Source: Proteiniborus sp. DW1
GTDB taxonomy: Bacteria; Bacillota; Clostridia; Tissierellales; Proteiniboraceae
Assembly (NCBI RefSeq): GCF_900095305.1
Contig: NZ_FMDO01000007.1
Coordinates: 186,001 to 250,000 of the forward strand
Direction: 5' to 3'
DNA length: 64,000 nt
Part shown: in pieces, positions 29,067-37,906 of the stretch
Layout: every line of letters starts with the position of its first letter
How positions within the stretch are numbered: the stretch's first letter is position 1
Translations under genes and position numbers: made by a program
Notes under the pieces: generated by a model
The model's input: only the letters and a program-made list of their open reading frames with translations
The model's database searches: none
What the model was told of the DNA's origin: nothing

Positions 29067-29980
29067 GGTATACTTTAAAACGAGGACTCATAGCCCTTAT
29101 AACTATCTGGGTAATTATAACAGTTACTTTTTTCTTAATGCGTGCAATACCTGGAGATCCATTCACTAACGAAAAGAAAATTCAGCCACAAATCATGGAA
29201 AACTTAAAAAGAAAATATGGCTTAGATAAGCCTCTAATTGTTCAATATGGAACATATCTTAAGAATCTGCTTAAAGGTGATTTGGGAGATTCTATGAAGT
29301 ACAAAACAAGAACTGTTAATGATATGCTAAGAACTTCATTCCCTGTTTCAGCTAAACTTGGACTCATGGCTGTAGCTTTAGGAGCAGGTTTGGGAATTAG
29401 TTTTGGTATTATAGCAGCACTAAATAGAGGAAAGATATTTGACTATTTTGTCATTCTACTTGCAGTTGTAGGAGTTTCAGTCCCTGGATTTGTGTTTGCA
29501 GCACTATTCCAGTATTGGTTTGGGGCAAAGCTTCAATGGTTTCCTGTAGCTAGATGGGGCACTTGGAAACATATGGTATTGCCGGTTGCAGCCTTAGGAT
29601 TTACTATGATTGCATATATTGCTAGAATGATGAGAACTAGTATGTTAGATGTTTTAAGTCAGGACTATATTAGAACTGCTAAAGCAAAAGGACTTTCTAG
29701 AGGTGCTGTTACTTGGAAGCATACAATTAGAAATGCCATACTTCCAGTGGTTACAATAATAGGTGTTAGTATTGCTGGGGTTGTAGTTGGCTCTTTCGTA
29801 GTTGAGTCAATATTTGCTGTACCTGGTATGGGTAAATATTATGTTCAAAGTATTCAGCAAAATGATTATACATTGATAATGGGAACAACAATATTCTATG
29901 CTGTTATCCTTGTTGTTATGATGTATTTAATAGATATCGTATATGGACTAGTAGACCCAAGAATAAGATTAGATGATTAA
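29060..29980 (+). CDS. oppB: Oligopeptide/dipeptide ABC permease OppB/DppB
   Basis: This 306-residue permease starts with the family's MLRYTLKRGLIALITIWVI helix. It has PGDPF, the KYGLDKPLIVQY region, and the transport loop DYIRTAKAKGLS ... HTIRNAILPV that contacts the ATPases. Six membrane helices are expected. The ATG follows TTGGAGGTG. It is the first gene of oppBCDF-oppA, a peptide importer with close spacing. Opp and Dpp cannot be told apart by the permease alone. Confidence 0.93.
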   Translation: MLRYTLKRGLIALITIWVIITVTFFLMRAIPGDPFTNEKKIQPQIMENLKRKYGLDKPLIVQYGTYLKNLLKGDLGDSMKYKTRTVNDMLRTSFPVSAKLGLMAVALGAGLGISFGIIAALNRGKIFDYFVILLAVVGVSVPGFVFAALFQYWFGAKLQWFPVARWGTWKHMVLPVAALGFTMIAYIARMMRTSMLDVLSQDYIRTAKAKGLSRGAVTWKHTIRNAILPVVTIIGVSIAGVVVGSFVVESIFAVPGMGKYYVQSIQQNDYTLIMGTTIFYAVILVVMMYLIDIVYGLVDPRIRLDD

Positions 29981-29994
29981 AAGGGGGGAAAGAA

Positions 29995-30918
29995 ATGGCA
30001 CAAATTAGTATTGAAAAAGACATGTTTGAAATAGTGGGAAAGGACTTGGAAAGTGCAGATGCTGTAATTAGACCAAGCTTAACTTATTGGGCAGATGCTT
30101 GGAGAAGATTAAAAGAAAATAAGCTAGCAATAGTTGCATTAATAGTACTTTCTTTAGTAGTTATTATGGCATTTGTAGGACCTATGATAAGTCCACACAC
30201 TTATGATGGCCAAGATTATACTGTAATTAATAAAGAACCAAGTGCAGAACATTGGTTTGGAACTGATGCTTTAGGAAGAGATATATTTGTTAGATGCTGG
30301 GCTGGTGCAAAGATTTCACTATTTATAGGTCTAGTATCAGCAATTATTAACGTAACTATAGGTATTATCTATGGTGGTATTGCTGGTTATCTAGGTGGAT
30401 ATGTAGATATTATAATGATGCGTTTTGTTGAGATTATATATTCCATTCCAGAACTATTATGGGTAATTCTGCTAATGGTGGTAATGGGCACAGGATTAAA
30501 AACAATAATTATTGCCATATCTATCTCTGGCTGGGGGGGAATGGCACGACTAGTTAGAGGTCAGGTGTTACAATTAAAGCAAATGGAATATGTATTAGCT
30601 GCTAAGACGCTAGGAGCTGATACATCAAGAATCATTGCTAAGCACTTAATTCCAAATGCAATGGGACCAATCATCATTAACCTTACATTCCAAGTTCCTA
30701 GTGCTATATTTACTGAGGCTTTCTTAAGCTATATAGGACTTGGTATTCAGCCACCTTTAGCAAGCTGGGGTAGTTTAGCTAATGAAGGAACATTAATGCT
30801 TTTGATAAAGCCATATCAAATGTTCTTCCCAGCACTTCTTATTTGTATAACTATGCTTGCATTTAATATTTTAGGTGACGGTCTGAGAGATTCATTAGAC
30901 CCAAGACTTAGAAAGTAG
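29995..30918 (+). CDS. oppC: Oligopeptide/dipeptide ABC permease OppC/DppC
   Basis: This 307-residue permease has the N-terminal OppC extension (SYWADAWRRLKENKLAIVAL-like region), the periplasmic HWFGTDALGRDIFVR motif diagnostic for the family, and the EYVLAAKTLGA loop followed by HLIPNAMGPIIIN. The start follows AAAGGGGGGAAAG. It partners OppB in the membrane and lies 14 bases after it. It is intact and of normal length. Confidence 0.94.
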   Translation: MAQISIEKDMFEIVGKDLESADAVIRPSLTYWADAWRRLKENKLAIVALIVLSLVVIMAFVGPMISPHTYDGQDYTVINKEPSAEHWFGTDALGRDIFVRCWAGAKISLFIGLVSAIINVTIGIIYGGIAGYLGGYVDIIMMRFVEIIYSIPELLWVILLMVVMGTGLKTIIIAISISGWGGMARLVRGQVLQLKQMEYVLAAKTLGADTSRIIAKHLIPNAMGPIIINLTFQVPSAIFTEAFLSYIGLGIQPPLASWGSLANEGTLMLLIKPYQMFFPALLICITMLAFNILGDGLRDSLDPRLRK

Positions 30919-30930
30919 GGGGGGAAAAAC

Positions 30931-31956
30931 TTGGCTAATAAAAATAATGTTTTATTAGAAGTTAAGGATTTGACTGTATCCTTTGACACTTATGCTGGTG
31001 AAGTACAGGCAGTGAGAGGAGCATCCTTTCACGTCAATAAGGGTGAAACTTTAGCTATAGTAGGAGAATCAGGTTGTGGTAAATCAGTTACGGCGCAGAC
31101 TATAATGCAGCTTATTCCTATGCCCCCTGGAAGAATTAAAAAAGGTAATATCTTCTTTGAGGGAAAAGATCTGGCTAAACTTACAGACAAGCAAATGGAA
31201 GCAGTACGTGGTAAGGATATAAGTATGATTTTCCAAGACCCTATGACTTCTTTAAACCCAACTATGAGAGTTGGTAAGCAAATAATGGAAGGACTTATGA
31301 AGCATCAAAAATTCACTAAATCAGAAGCAAAAGAAAGAGCAATAGAGATGCTAAGGCTAGTTGGTATGCCAACACCTGAAAAACGTGTTGAACAGTATCC
31401 CCACGAATTCAGTGGTGGTATGAGACAAAGAGCTATGATTGCCATAGCTTTAGCATGTAATCCAAAGTTATTAATAGCTGATGAGCCTACAACAGCACTA
31501 GATGTTACTATTCAGGCTCAAATCATGGAATTAATGCAGGACTTACAAAGAAAGCTTAATACATCGATTATTTTGATAACTCATGACCTTGGGGTTGTTG
31601 CTAAGGTAGCAGATAGAATTGCAGTTATGTATGCAGGTGTTATAATCGAAAGTGGTACAGCACATGAAATATTCCACAATCCTCAGCATCCATATACATG
31701 GGGGCTTTTAAAATCAGTACCAAGGTTAGACACAGGTGAGAAAGAGAGGCTAGTACCTATAGAGGGGACTCCTCCAGACTTATTTGCACCACCTAAGGGG
31801 TGTCCTTTTGCTGCAAGATGCGAACATGCTATGAAAATATGTAAGCATCAACATCCAGAAAAGACTAACTTAACTGACACTCATTATGTGAATTGTTGGT
31901 TACAACACCAAGATGCACCTAAGGTTATAAATCCTATTACTGGAGAAGGGAGGTAG
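30931..31956 (+). CDS. oppD: Oligopeptide/dipeptide ABC ATPase OppD/DppD
   Basis: This 341-residue ATPase has Walker A GESGCGKS, MIFQDPMTSLNP, signature EFSGGMRQRAMIAIALAC, Walker B LLIADEPTTALD and the switch His in LITHDLG. The C-terminal oligopeptide-transporter domain has cysteines (GCPFAARCEHAMKIC ... C) that in homologues bind an iron-sulfur cluster. The start is TTG at 30931 preceded by a long G run (AGGGGGGGAAAA). It works with OppF to power OppBC. Confidence 0.95.
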   Translation: MANKNNVLLEVKDLTVSFDTYAGEVQAVRGASFHVNKGETLAIVGESGCGKSVTAQTIMQLIPMPPGRIKKGNIFFEGKDLAKLTDKQMEAVRGKDISMIFQDPMTSLNPTMRVGKQIMEGLMKHQKFTKSEAKERAIEMLRLVGMPTPEKRVEQYPHEFSGGMRQRAMIAIALACNPKLLIADEPTTALDVTIQAQIMELMQDLQRKLNTSIILITHDLGVVAKVADRIAVMYAGVIIESGTAHEIFHNPQHPYTWGLLKSVPRLDTGEKERLVPIEGTPPDLFAPPKGCPFAARCEHAMKICKHQHPEKTNLTDTHYVNCWLQHQDAPKVINPITGEGR

Positions 31957-31961
31957 CTAAT

Positions 31962-32924
31962 ATGGATGAAAGAAAAAATTTAATAGAAGTTAGAAACCTG
32001 AAAAAATATTTTAACGTTGGTAGAGGACTAACTCTTAAAGCTGTAGATGGAATAAGCTTCAGTATAAAAGAAGGAGAAACCTTAGGCTTAGTTGGAGAAT
32101 CTGGGTGTGGAAAATCTACTGCTGGTAGAACTATAGTTGGCCTTTACGATATTACAGACGGAGAAATTATTTTTGATGGAATGGATGTGGGTAGACTTAG
32201 TAAATCAGAAAAGAAGCAGTTCACTAGATCTGCTCAGATGATATTTCAGGATCCATATGCTTCCCTTAATCCTAGAATGACAGTTACGGACATTATAGGA
32301 GAAGGTATAGATATTCATGGTCTTCATAAGGGACAGGATAGGCAAAAAAGAATATATAATTTGCTAGAGCTAGTTGGACTTCGAAGAGAACATGCAAGTA
32401 GATATCCTCATGAATTTAGCGGTGGACAAAGACAGCGTATAGGTATTGCGAGGGCACTTGCTGTAGAACCAAAGTTTATCGTTTGTGATGAGCCTATTTC
32501 TGCTCTTGATGTGTCTATTCAAGCACAAGTAGTTAACCTATTAGAAGACTTACAAACTGAGTTTGGACTTACCTATTTATTTATTGCTCATGATTTGAGT
32601 ATGGTTAAACATATTTCAAATAGAATAGCAGTTATGTATTTGGGAACAATTGTAGAGCTTGCAGATAGCAATGAGCTTTATGAAAGACCTCTTCACCCCT
32701 ATACTCAGGCATTACTATCAGCAGTACCAATTCCTGACCCTGAGATTGAGAAGGATAGAAAGAGAATTATGCTTGAGGGAGACGTACCAAGTCCTATAAA
32801 CCCATCACCAGGATGTAAATTTCAAGGTAGATGTAGAATGGCTCAAGATATTTGTAGAAAAGAGACTCCTGAGTTAAAAGAGATATATCCAGGACACTTT
32901 GTTGCATGTCATATGATAAAATAG
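31962..32924 (+). CDS. oppF: Oligopeptide/dipeptide ABC ATPase OppF/DppF
   Basis: This 320-residue ATPase has Walker A GESGCGKST, MIFQDPYASLNPRM, signature EFSGGQRQRIGIARALA, Walker B FIVCDEPISALDVS and FIAHDLS. The C-terminal Cys-rich domain (GCKFQGRCRMAQDIC ... C) matches OppF. It follows oppD by five bases (RBS GGGAGG). The first oppA copy starts 136 bases downstream without an evident terminator between. Confidence 0.95.
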   Translation: MDERKNLIEVRNLKKYFNVGRGLTLKAVDGISFSIKEGETLGLVGESGCGKSTAGRTIVGLYDITDGEIIFDGMDVGRLSKSEKKQFTRSAQMIFQDPYASLNPRMTVTDIIGEGIDIHGLHKGQDRQKRIYNLLELVGLRREHASRYPHEFSGGQRQRIGIARALAVEPKFIVCDEPISALDVSIQAQVVNLLEDLQTEFGLTYLFIAHDLSMVKHISNRIAVMYLGTIVELADSNELYERPLHPYTQALLSAVPIPDPEIEKDRKRIMLEGDVPSPINPSPGCKFQGRCRMAQDICRKETPELKEIYPGHFVACHMIK

Positions 32925-33060
32925 ATTTTTCATGACATAGGGTGAACATTGATTTTCTTCATATTCAAGGAAGTTAAAGTAACTAGTATATTCCTGAAGA
33001 TTTGAAGGAATCAATTTCATTATATACAGAATAACTTTGAGATAAAGGGAGGAGAAAAAC

Positions 33061-34740
33061 ATGAGAAGAATCAAATGGGTAGCTTTGGTATTAGCTATTT
33101 TTATGGTGCTAACTATAGGCTTAACTGCTTGTGGCAATAGCACAGACAAAGATACAAATGATAACAATGCTGGTAATCCTTCTCAAGGGGAAGAAAAACT
33201 GGCAGCAGAACAAGTGTTGAGAGTTAACTGGGGTTCAGAGCCACCAGATCTAGACCCACAAACATCAACAGACCAAGTTTCTTTCTGGATTATTAATGCT
33301 ATTTATGAAGGATTAGTGAGACAACAGCCAGATGGAAGCATCACAAAAGGTTCAGGATTAGCAGAGGACTGGAGAATTAGTGAAGATGGATTGACTTATA
33401 CATTTGAACTAAGAGATGCTCAGTGGTCAGATGGGACACCAATAACTGCATATGATTTCGAATATGCATGGTTTAGGGCAATAGAACCAGAAACAGCAGC
33501 AGAATATGCATACCAATTCTACCACATAAAAGGTGCAGAAGCATATAATAAGGGAGAAATAACAGACAGAAATCAAGTAGGTATCAAAGCATTAGATGAA
33601 AAAACATTAGAAGTTGAGTTAGTAAGACCAACTCCATTTTTCTTAAGCCTAACATCATTTATAAGCTATATGCCTGCTCAAAAAGCAGCAGTTGAAAATT
33701 TAGGTGAAGAATTTGCTTCCTCACCAGATAAAATGGTTTATAGTGGACCATTTATGATTGAAACATGGGACAAAGAGCAAAAATTAAACCTAGCTAAAAA
33801 TCCAAATTACTGGGATGCAGACATAGTTAAGCTTGAAAGAATAGAAGGAGATATGATTACTGATAATAATACTAGAATTAACCTTTACGATACTGGTGAG
33901 CTTGATGTAACTGCAGTTCCATCAGAGTTTATTGAGAAATACAAAGATACACCTGAATTTGGTACAGCAGCTGATGCAACAACTTGGTATTTACAATTTA
34001 ACATGGAAGATGAATATTTCAGTAACATAAATATTAGAAAAGCATTTGCTTATGCATCTAATAGAAAAGCATATGTTGACAATGTATTAGCAGATGGTTC
34101 TATAGTAGCAGGAGGATTAACACCACCACTATTAGCAGGAAAAGATGGCAAAGATTTTGCTGAGAACCGTGGGAATCTATATGATGAATATGATGCAGCA
34201 AAAGCTAAAGAGTATTTTGAAACAGGACTAAAAGAATTAGGAATTACAAAAGAAGAATTTGTAAAGAATGTATCCTTCATTGGTGGAGAATCTACATGGT
34301 GGAGCAGAACAATGCAAGCAATGCAACAAATGTGGAAGGATACTTTAGGAGTAGAACTAAAGATTGAACAAATGTCATTTGCAATGCGTCTAGAAAGATA
34401 CGATAGCAAGGACTATGGAATAACTCTAGCTGGTTGGGGTGGAGATTATAACGACCCAATGACATTTATGGATTTATTCGTAACAGGTGGCGGAAATAAT
34501 GATGCATATTATTCAAACCCTGAGTATGATGCAAATATTAAGAAAGCTATGGAAGGTGAAGGTGACGAAAGAATAGATGCTATGATAGAGGCTGAAAAGC
34601 ATTTAGCTGAAGACCTTCCAATATTCCCATTATTCCATCCTGCAAGAGTATATGTACAAAGAGAATATGTAAAAGATATTGCTAGATTTGCAGTTGGTTG
34701 TGATACCGAATATAAATGGGCATATATATTAGAGCACTAG
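33061..34740 (+). CDS. oppA: Oligopeptide-binding lipoprotein OppA, copy 1
   Basis: This 559-residue substrate-binding protein has a lipoprotein signal (lipobox LTAC, Cys at residue 24), a polar linker, and an SBP_bac_5 domain beginning EQVLRVNWGSEPPDLDPQTS. It also contains LAEDWRISEDGLTYTFELRD and WSDGTPITAYDFEYAW, typical of OppA. It is held at the outer face of the membrane and feeds peptides to OppBCDF. The ATG follows AAAGGGAGG. A close paralogue lies 384 bases downstream (35125-36777), so this is a tandem duplication with diverged signal peptides and linkers. Confidence 0.95.
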   Translation: MRRIKWVALVLAIFMVLTIGLTACGNSTDKDTNDNNAGNPSQGEEKLAAEQVLRVNWGSEPPDLDPQTSTDQVSFWIINAIYEGLVRQQPDGSITKGSGLAEDWRISEDGLTYTFELRDAQWSDGTPITAYDFEYAWFRAIEPETAAEYAYQFYHIKGAEAYNKGEITDRNQVGIKALDEKTLEVELVRPTPFFLSLTSFISYMPAQKAAVENLGEEFASSPDKMVYSGPFMIETWDKEQKLNLAKNPNYWDADIVKLERIEGDMITDNNTRINLYDTGELDVTAVPSEFIEKYKDTPEFGTAADATTWYLQFNMEDEYFSNINIRKAFAYASNRKAYVDNVLADGSIVAGGLTPPLLAGKDGKDFAENRGNLYDEYDAAKAKEYFETGLKELGITKEEFVKNVSFIGGESTWWSRTMQAMQQMWKDTLGVELKIEQMSFAMRLERYDSKDYGITLAGWGGDYNDPMTFMDLFVTGGGNNDAYYSNPEYDANIKKAMEGEGDERIDAMIEAEKHLAEDLPIFPLFHPARVYVQREYVKDIARFAVGCDTEYKWAYILEH

Positions 34741-35124
34741 AATAAAATAAATCAGAGGAGAGGGTTCAAGATTTAGAAATTTTCTTAATCGAGGGACCTA
34801 GGCCTCTGATTTTCTGTTTTTGGAATTATGTAGAATGTACATACATAAAAATAATAGTAGAGAAAATTACTTGAATAATATAATTTACATAAACTATTAT
34901 ATGTAGTAAATATATAATAATTTTAAAATATATATAAAAGTAAACGCTCTGCAATATTACATTTTTGTAATAAATTAATTACAAGAAGGAGATTGTTCTG
35001 AATTTATTGAATATTACATAAATATAGTTTTGATAAAATTATAGAATAAGCAGGAGGTGATATTATAGAAAATTAATCTGAAAAGTTACTTTTTAAGTAA
35101 ATAATAATCTGAGGGGGAGAATTT
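34741..35124. other. 384-bp region between the oppA copies
   Basis: It holds a terminator-like hairpin (34751-34822) and then an AT-rich stretch that probably contains a separate promoter for oppA copy 2, with a small inverted repeat ATTAC/GTAAT at about 34954-34970. No gene is seen. Confidence 0.45.
34751..34822 (+). terminator. Hairpin after oppA copy 1, likely terminator
   Basis: ATCAGAGG (34751-34758) pairs with CCTCTGAT (34803-34810), closing a 44-base internal region, and is followed by TTTTCTGTTTTT. The large loop is unusual for a simple terminator and may itself fold. Confidence 0.65.
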
Positions 35125-36777
35125 ATGAAAAAAATTCTAGCATTAACATTGGTTTTAGTGATGATTTTATCACTAGGTCTTGTTGGATGCAGCAGTAGTT
35201 CGAAGACAACACCTGGACCAAAGGCTGGAGAAAAGTTGGCTGCAGAGCAAGTTTTAAGATATAACTGGGGAGCAGAGCCACCAGACCTAGATCCTCAAAC
35301 ATCTACAGACCAAGTTTCATTCTGGATTATCAATGCTGTATATGAAGGTTTAGTAAGAACTCAGCCAGATGGAACTACACCAAAAGGTTCCGGACTAGCA
35401 GAAGATTGGACAATTAGTGATGATGAACTAACCTATACATTTAAACTTAGAGATGCCCAGTGGTCAGATGGTACTCCAATAACTGCATATGATTTCGAAT
35501 ATGCATGGTTTAGAGCAATTGAGCCAGAAACAGCGGCTGAGTATGCATATCAGTTCTATCACATCAAAGGGGCGGAAGAATATAATACAGGTGCAATAAC
35601 AGATAGAAGCCAAGTAGGTATAAAAGCTTTAGACGACAAAACTCTAGAAGTTGAGTTAGTAAGACCAACACCATTCTTTATTGGTTTAACATCATTTATA
35701 ACTTATATCCCTGCTCAAAAAGCAGCAGTTGAGGCATTTGGTGAAGAATTTGCTTCCTCACCAGATAAAATGGTTTATAGTGGACCATTCGTGATTGAGC
35801 TATGGGAGCATGAACAAAAATTGAACCTAGCAAAGAATCCAAATTACTGGGATGCAGATACAGTTAAGCTTGAAAGAATCGAAGGAGATATGATTACTGA
35901 TAACAACACTAGAATAAACCTTTATGACACTGGTGGACTTGATGTAACAGGAGTTCCAACAGAGTTCTTAGAAAAGTATAAAGATACACCTGAATTTGGT
36001 ACAGCAGCAGATGCAACAACTTGGTATGTACAATTTAACTGTGAAGATGAGTATTTCAGCAACCTAAATATTAGAAAAGCATTTGCTTATGCAAGTAATA
36101 ACCAAGAATATGTAGACAAAGTAATGGCTGATGGTTCTATAGTAGCAGGAGGATTAACTCCACCATTACTAGCAGGAAAAGACGGTAAAGATTTTGCTGA
36201 AAACCGTGGTCATGTTTCATTACCATATGATCCTAAAAAAGCAAAAGAGCATTTTGAAGAAGGACTTAAGGAGCTAGGAATAACAAGAGAAGAGTTTCAG
36301 AAAAATGCATCATTCATAGCAGGAGATTCTACATGGCATCAAAGAACAAGTCAAGCATACCAGCAAATGTGGAAGGATGCATTAGGAGTGGAACTTGCAA
36401 TAGAGAATATGACCTTTGCTATGCGTCTAGAGAGATATAATCAAAAAGACTATTCAATATCCTTAGCTGGTTGGGGTGGAGACTACAATGATGCTATGAC
36501 ATTTATGGACCTATTTGTAACAGGTGGAGGAAACAATGATGCATATTATTCAAATCCAGATTACGACGCAGCTATTAAGAGAGCTATGGAAGGCGAAGGA
36601 GACGAGAGAATAGATGCTATGCTAGAAGCTGAAAAATTACTAGCAAAAGATGTTCCTATCCACCCATTCTATCATCCAGCAAGAATATATGTACAAAGAG
36701 AGTATGTAAAAGGTATTGCTAGATTTGCAGTAGGTGCAGATACTGAGTTTAAATGGGCTTATATACTAGAACATTAA
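35125..36777 (+). CDS. oppA: Oligopeptide-binding lipoprotein OppA, copy 2
   Basis: This 550-residue paralogue of the upstream binding protein has a different signal peptide (lipobox LVGC, Cys at residue 22) and a short Ser-rich linker. The SBP_bac_5 body is nearly the same, with long shared blocks including TSTDQVSFWIINA, EFASSPDKMVYSGPF and LAGWGGDYND. Differences cluster in parts of the C-terminal half (for example HVSLPYDPKKAKEHFEEG here versus NLYDEYDAAKAKEYFETG). This may reflect altered peptide preference. The ATG follows GAGGGGGAG. No separate permease set accompanies it, so it probably shares OppBCDF. Confidence 0.95.
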   Translation: MKKILALTLVLVMILSLGLVGCSSSSKTTPGPKAGEKLAAEQVLRYNWGAEPPDLDPQTSTDQVSFWIINAVYEGLVRTQPDGTTPKGSGLAEDWTISDDELTYTFKLRDAQWSDGTPITAYDFEYAWFRAIEPETAAEYAYQFYHIKGAEEYNTGAITDRSQVGIKALDDKTLEVELVRPTPFFIGLTSFITYIPAQKAAVEAFGEEFASSPDKMVYSGPFVIELWEHEQKLNLAKNPNYWDADTVKLERIEGDMITDNNTRINLYDTGGLDVTGVPTEFLEKYKDTPEFGTAADATTWYVQFNCEDEYFSNLNIRKAFAYASNNQEYVDKVMADGSIVAGGLTPPLLAGKDGKDFAENRGHVSLPYDPKKAKEHFEEGLKELGITREEFQKNASFIAGDSTWHQRTSQAYQQMWKDALGVELAIENMTFAMRLERYNQKDYSISLAGWGGDYNDAMTFMDLFVTGGGNNDAYYSNPDYDAAIKRAMEGEGDERIDAMLEAEKLLAKDVPIHPFYHPARIYVQREYVKGIARFAVGADTEFKWAYILEH

Positions 36778-36814
36778 AATAAATAAAAAAGCAGTGGTAA
36801 AACCTTGATATGAT

Positions 36815-36874
36815 ACCTCCAAAGTAGACAGTCTAATTAATTAAAGTTAGATTATCTACTTGGAGGTGTTTTTT
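36815..36874 (+). terminator. Long hairpin and T run after oppA copy 2
   Basis: About 21 bases (36815-36836) pair with 36847-36867 with a few mismatches, followed by GTTTTTTA. It works as an intrinsic terminator. The arms' CCAAAGTAGACAG and CTACTTGG also look like facing insertion-sequence ends, so a tiny non-autonomous element is possible. Confidence 0.75.
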
Positions 36875-36876
36875 AT

Positions 36877-36926
36877 GACCTAACCCAATTTTCTAAGTGC
36901 TTTTCTCAGAAAATTGTAGGTAGGTC
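36877..36926. repeat. Second inverted repeat directly after the terminator
   Basis: GACCTA...AATTTTCT pairs with AGAAAATT...TAGGTC over about 18 positions with small mismatches, loop about 13 bases. It adjoins the terminator at 36815-36874. No T run follows, so a terminator role is doubtful. Confidence 0.5.
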
Positions 36927-37015
36927 AAACTAAGTGTGCTCCAAAATTAAAATCAACCCTATCAAAATTCTGCATAGTTTAAAGAAGAAAACAGAATAAT
37001 ATAATAATATAAATT

Positions 37016-37171
37016 TTATTTAAAATTATTATTTGTATTTTTCTGTGATTCTTGTTTATTCTTATAATAAGGGCAACCAGAAGATATATTACCAGAAGAA
37101 ATAATTATGCGATTTAGTGTGCATATTCCATCTCTTTCATATAGACATTTCTCAGAGCAGTTTATGTTCAT
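37016..37171 (-). CDS. Small cysteine-rich protein, conserved hypothetical
   Basis: A 51-residue minus-strand frame begins MNINCSEKCLYERDGICTL and ends after GCPYYKNK and an N-rich tail. Four cysteines in the pattern C-x3-C-x7-C ... C-P-Y suggest metal binding. I recall small proteins of this pattern in many clostridia, but no function. The start at 37171 has AAGGAGGTG at ideal distance upstream, strong evidence that it is translated. It is divergent from the gene at 37295. Confidence 0.7.
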   Translation of the reverse strand: MNINCSEKCLYERDGICTLNRIIISSGNISSGCPYYKNKQESQKNTNNNFK

Positions 37172-37294
37172 TACTGGCACCTCCTTTTTAAAACTCACGA
37201 TACAGATAAACTTAATATATTTTGCCCAAATATATTAGTCATTATTTTGATTTAGTTTTATTTCAAAATGTGCTATTCTAAGTAATGAAGAGAT

Positions 37295-37903
37295 ATGAAA
37301 GAAGGTGATCATATTACATTTTTTCCTGACTATAATACTACAGAAACTGTTTATCATGTAGCTTGTATTACTGACTTGGACAATATACTGAATAATGGTA
37401 TAAAATATAATGATAAGTCTACTTATAGTACTATGTATTTAGAGTTTCACAAATATATAAGTTCCTTTAAGCCAGAGAATATTCCTGATTGGGTTATAAG
37501 GGAAAAGGCTATATTTGCTAGCTTAAACTATAAAAAGGATCACTCTTGGCATTCTCATTCAGTCGTATTGGCCCTAAAAATAGATAAAGAAAGATGTTGG
37601 ATAGCAAACGAAAATTTAGCCAATAGAATATATGAGCCATTTATATTAAAGGATGTAAAATATTTTGAAGTAGCAAATAGCTATTTAAATAGAGAAGGTA
37701 AAAAAGCAATAGAAGAGTATTGGAATACATCGCTTAGCTTTAATGAAAATCTACTACTTAGACGTGATAAAGAAAAAGGATATGATGCAGAGGTCATGAT
37801 TTTCCACGACATAAAGCCTGAGGATATAACTATACTCAGAATAATTTCAGATCACAAAATAATGACATTTGAAGAATGTTTGGAGCTCTATAAGGGGGAA
37901 TAA
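37295..37903 (+). CDS. Unknown protein, possibly of ADP-ribosyltransferase-like fold
   Basis: This 202-residue soluble protein is not recognised with certainty. The beginning, TVYHVACITDLDNILNNGIKY, resembles the YH-x-T...L-x2-I-L-x2-G motif that opens DarT/DUF4433-like ADP-ribosyltransferase folds. Near the end, GYDAEVMIFHDIKPEDITIL resembles the segment with the catalytic Glu followed by I-x-P-x2-I. The middle (HSWHSHSVVLALKID) would be a core strand. The ribosome binding site before ATG 37295 is weak. It lies three bases before the AIR-synthase-like gene, suggesting co-translation; no antitoxin (DarG/macro domain) adjoins it. The fold is inference. Confidence 0.55.
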   Translation: MKEGDHITFFPDYNTTETVYHVACITDLDNILNNGIKYNDKSTYSTMYLEFHKYISSFKPENIPDWVIREKAIFASLNYKKDHSWHSHSVVLALKIDKERCWIANENLANRIYEPFILKDVKYFEVANSYLNREGKKAIEEYWNTSLSFNENLLLRRDKEKGYDAEVMIFHDIKPEDITILRIISDHKIMTFEECLELYKGE

Positions 37904-37906
37904 AAA

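Noticed and set aside
28975-29169. 64-residue frame upstream of and overlapping oppB
   Set aside because: Mostly overlaps oppB in another frame, lacks recognisable motifs and is not supported by a good start; only the 15-codon leader inside the region is kept as a possibility.
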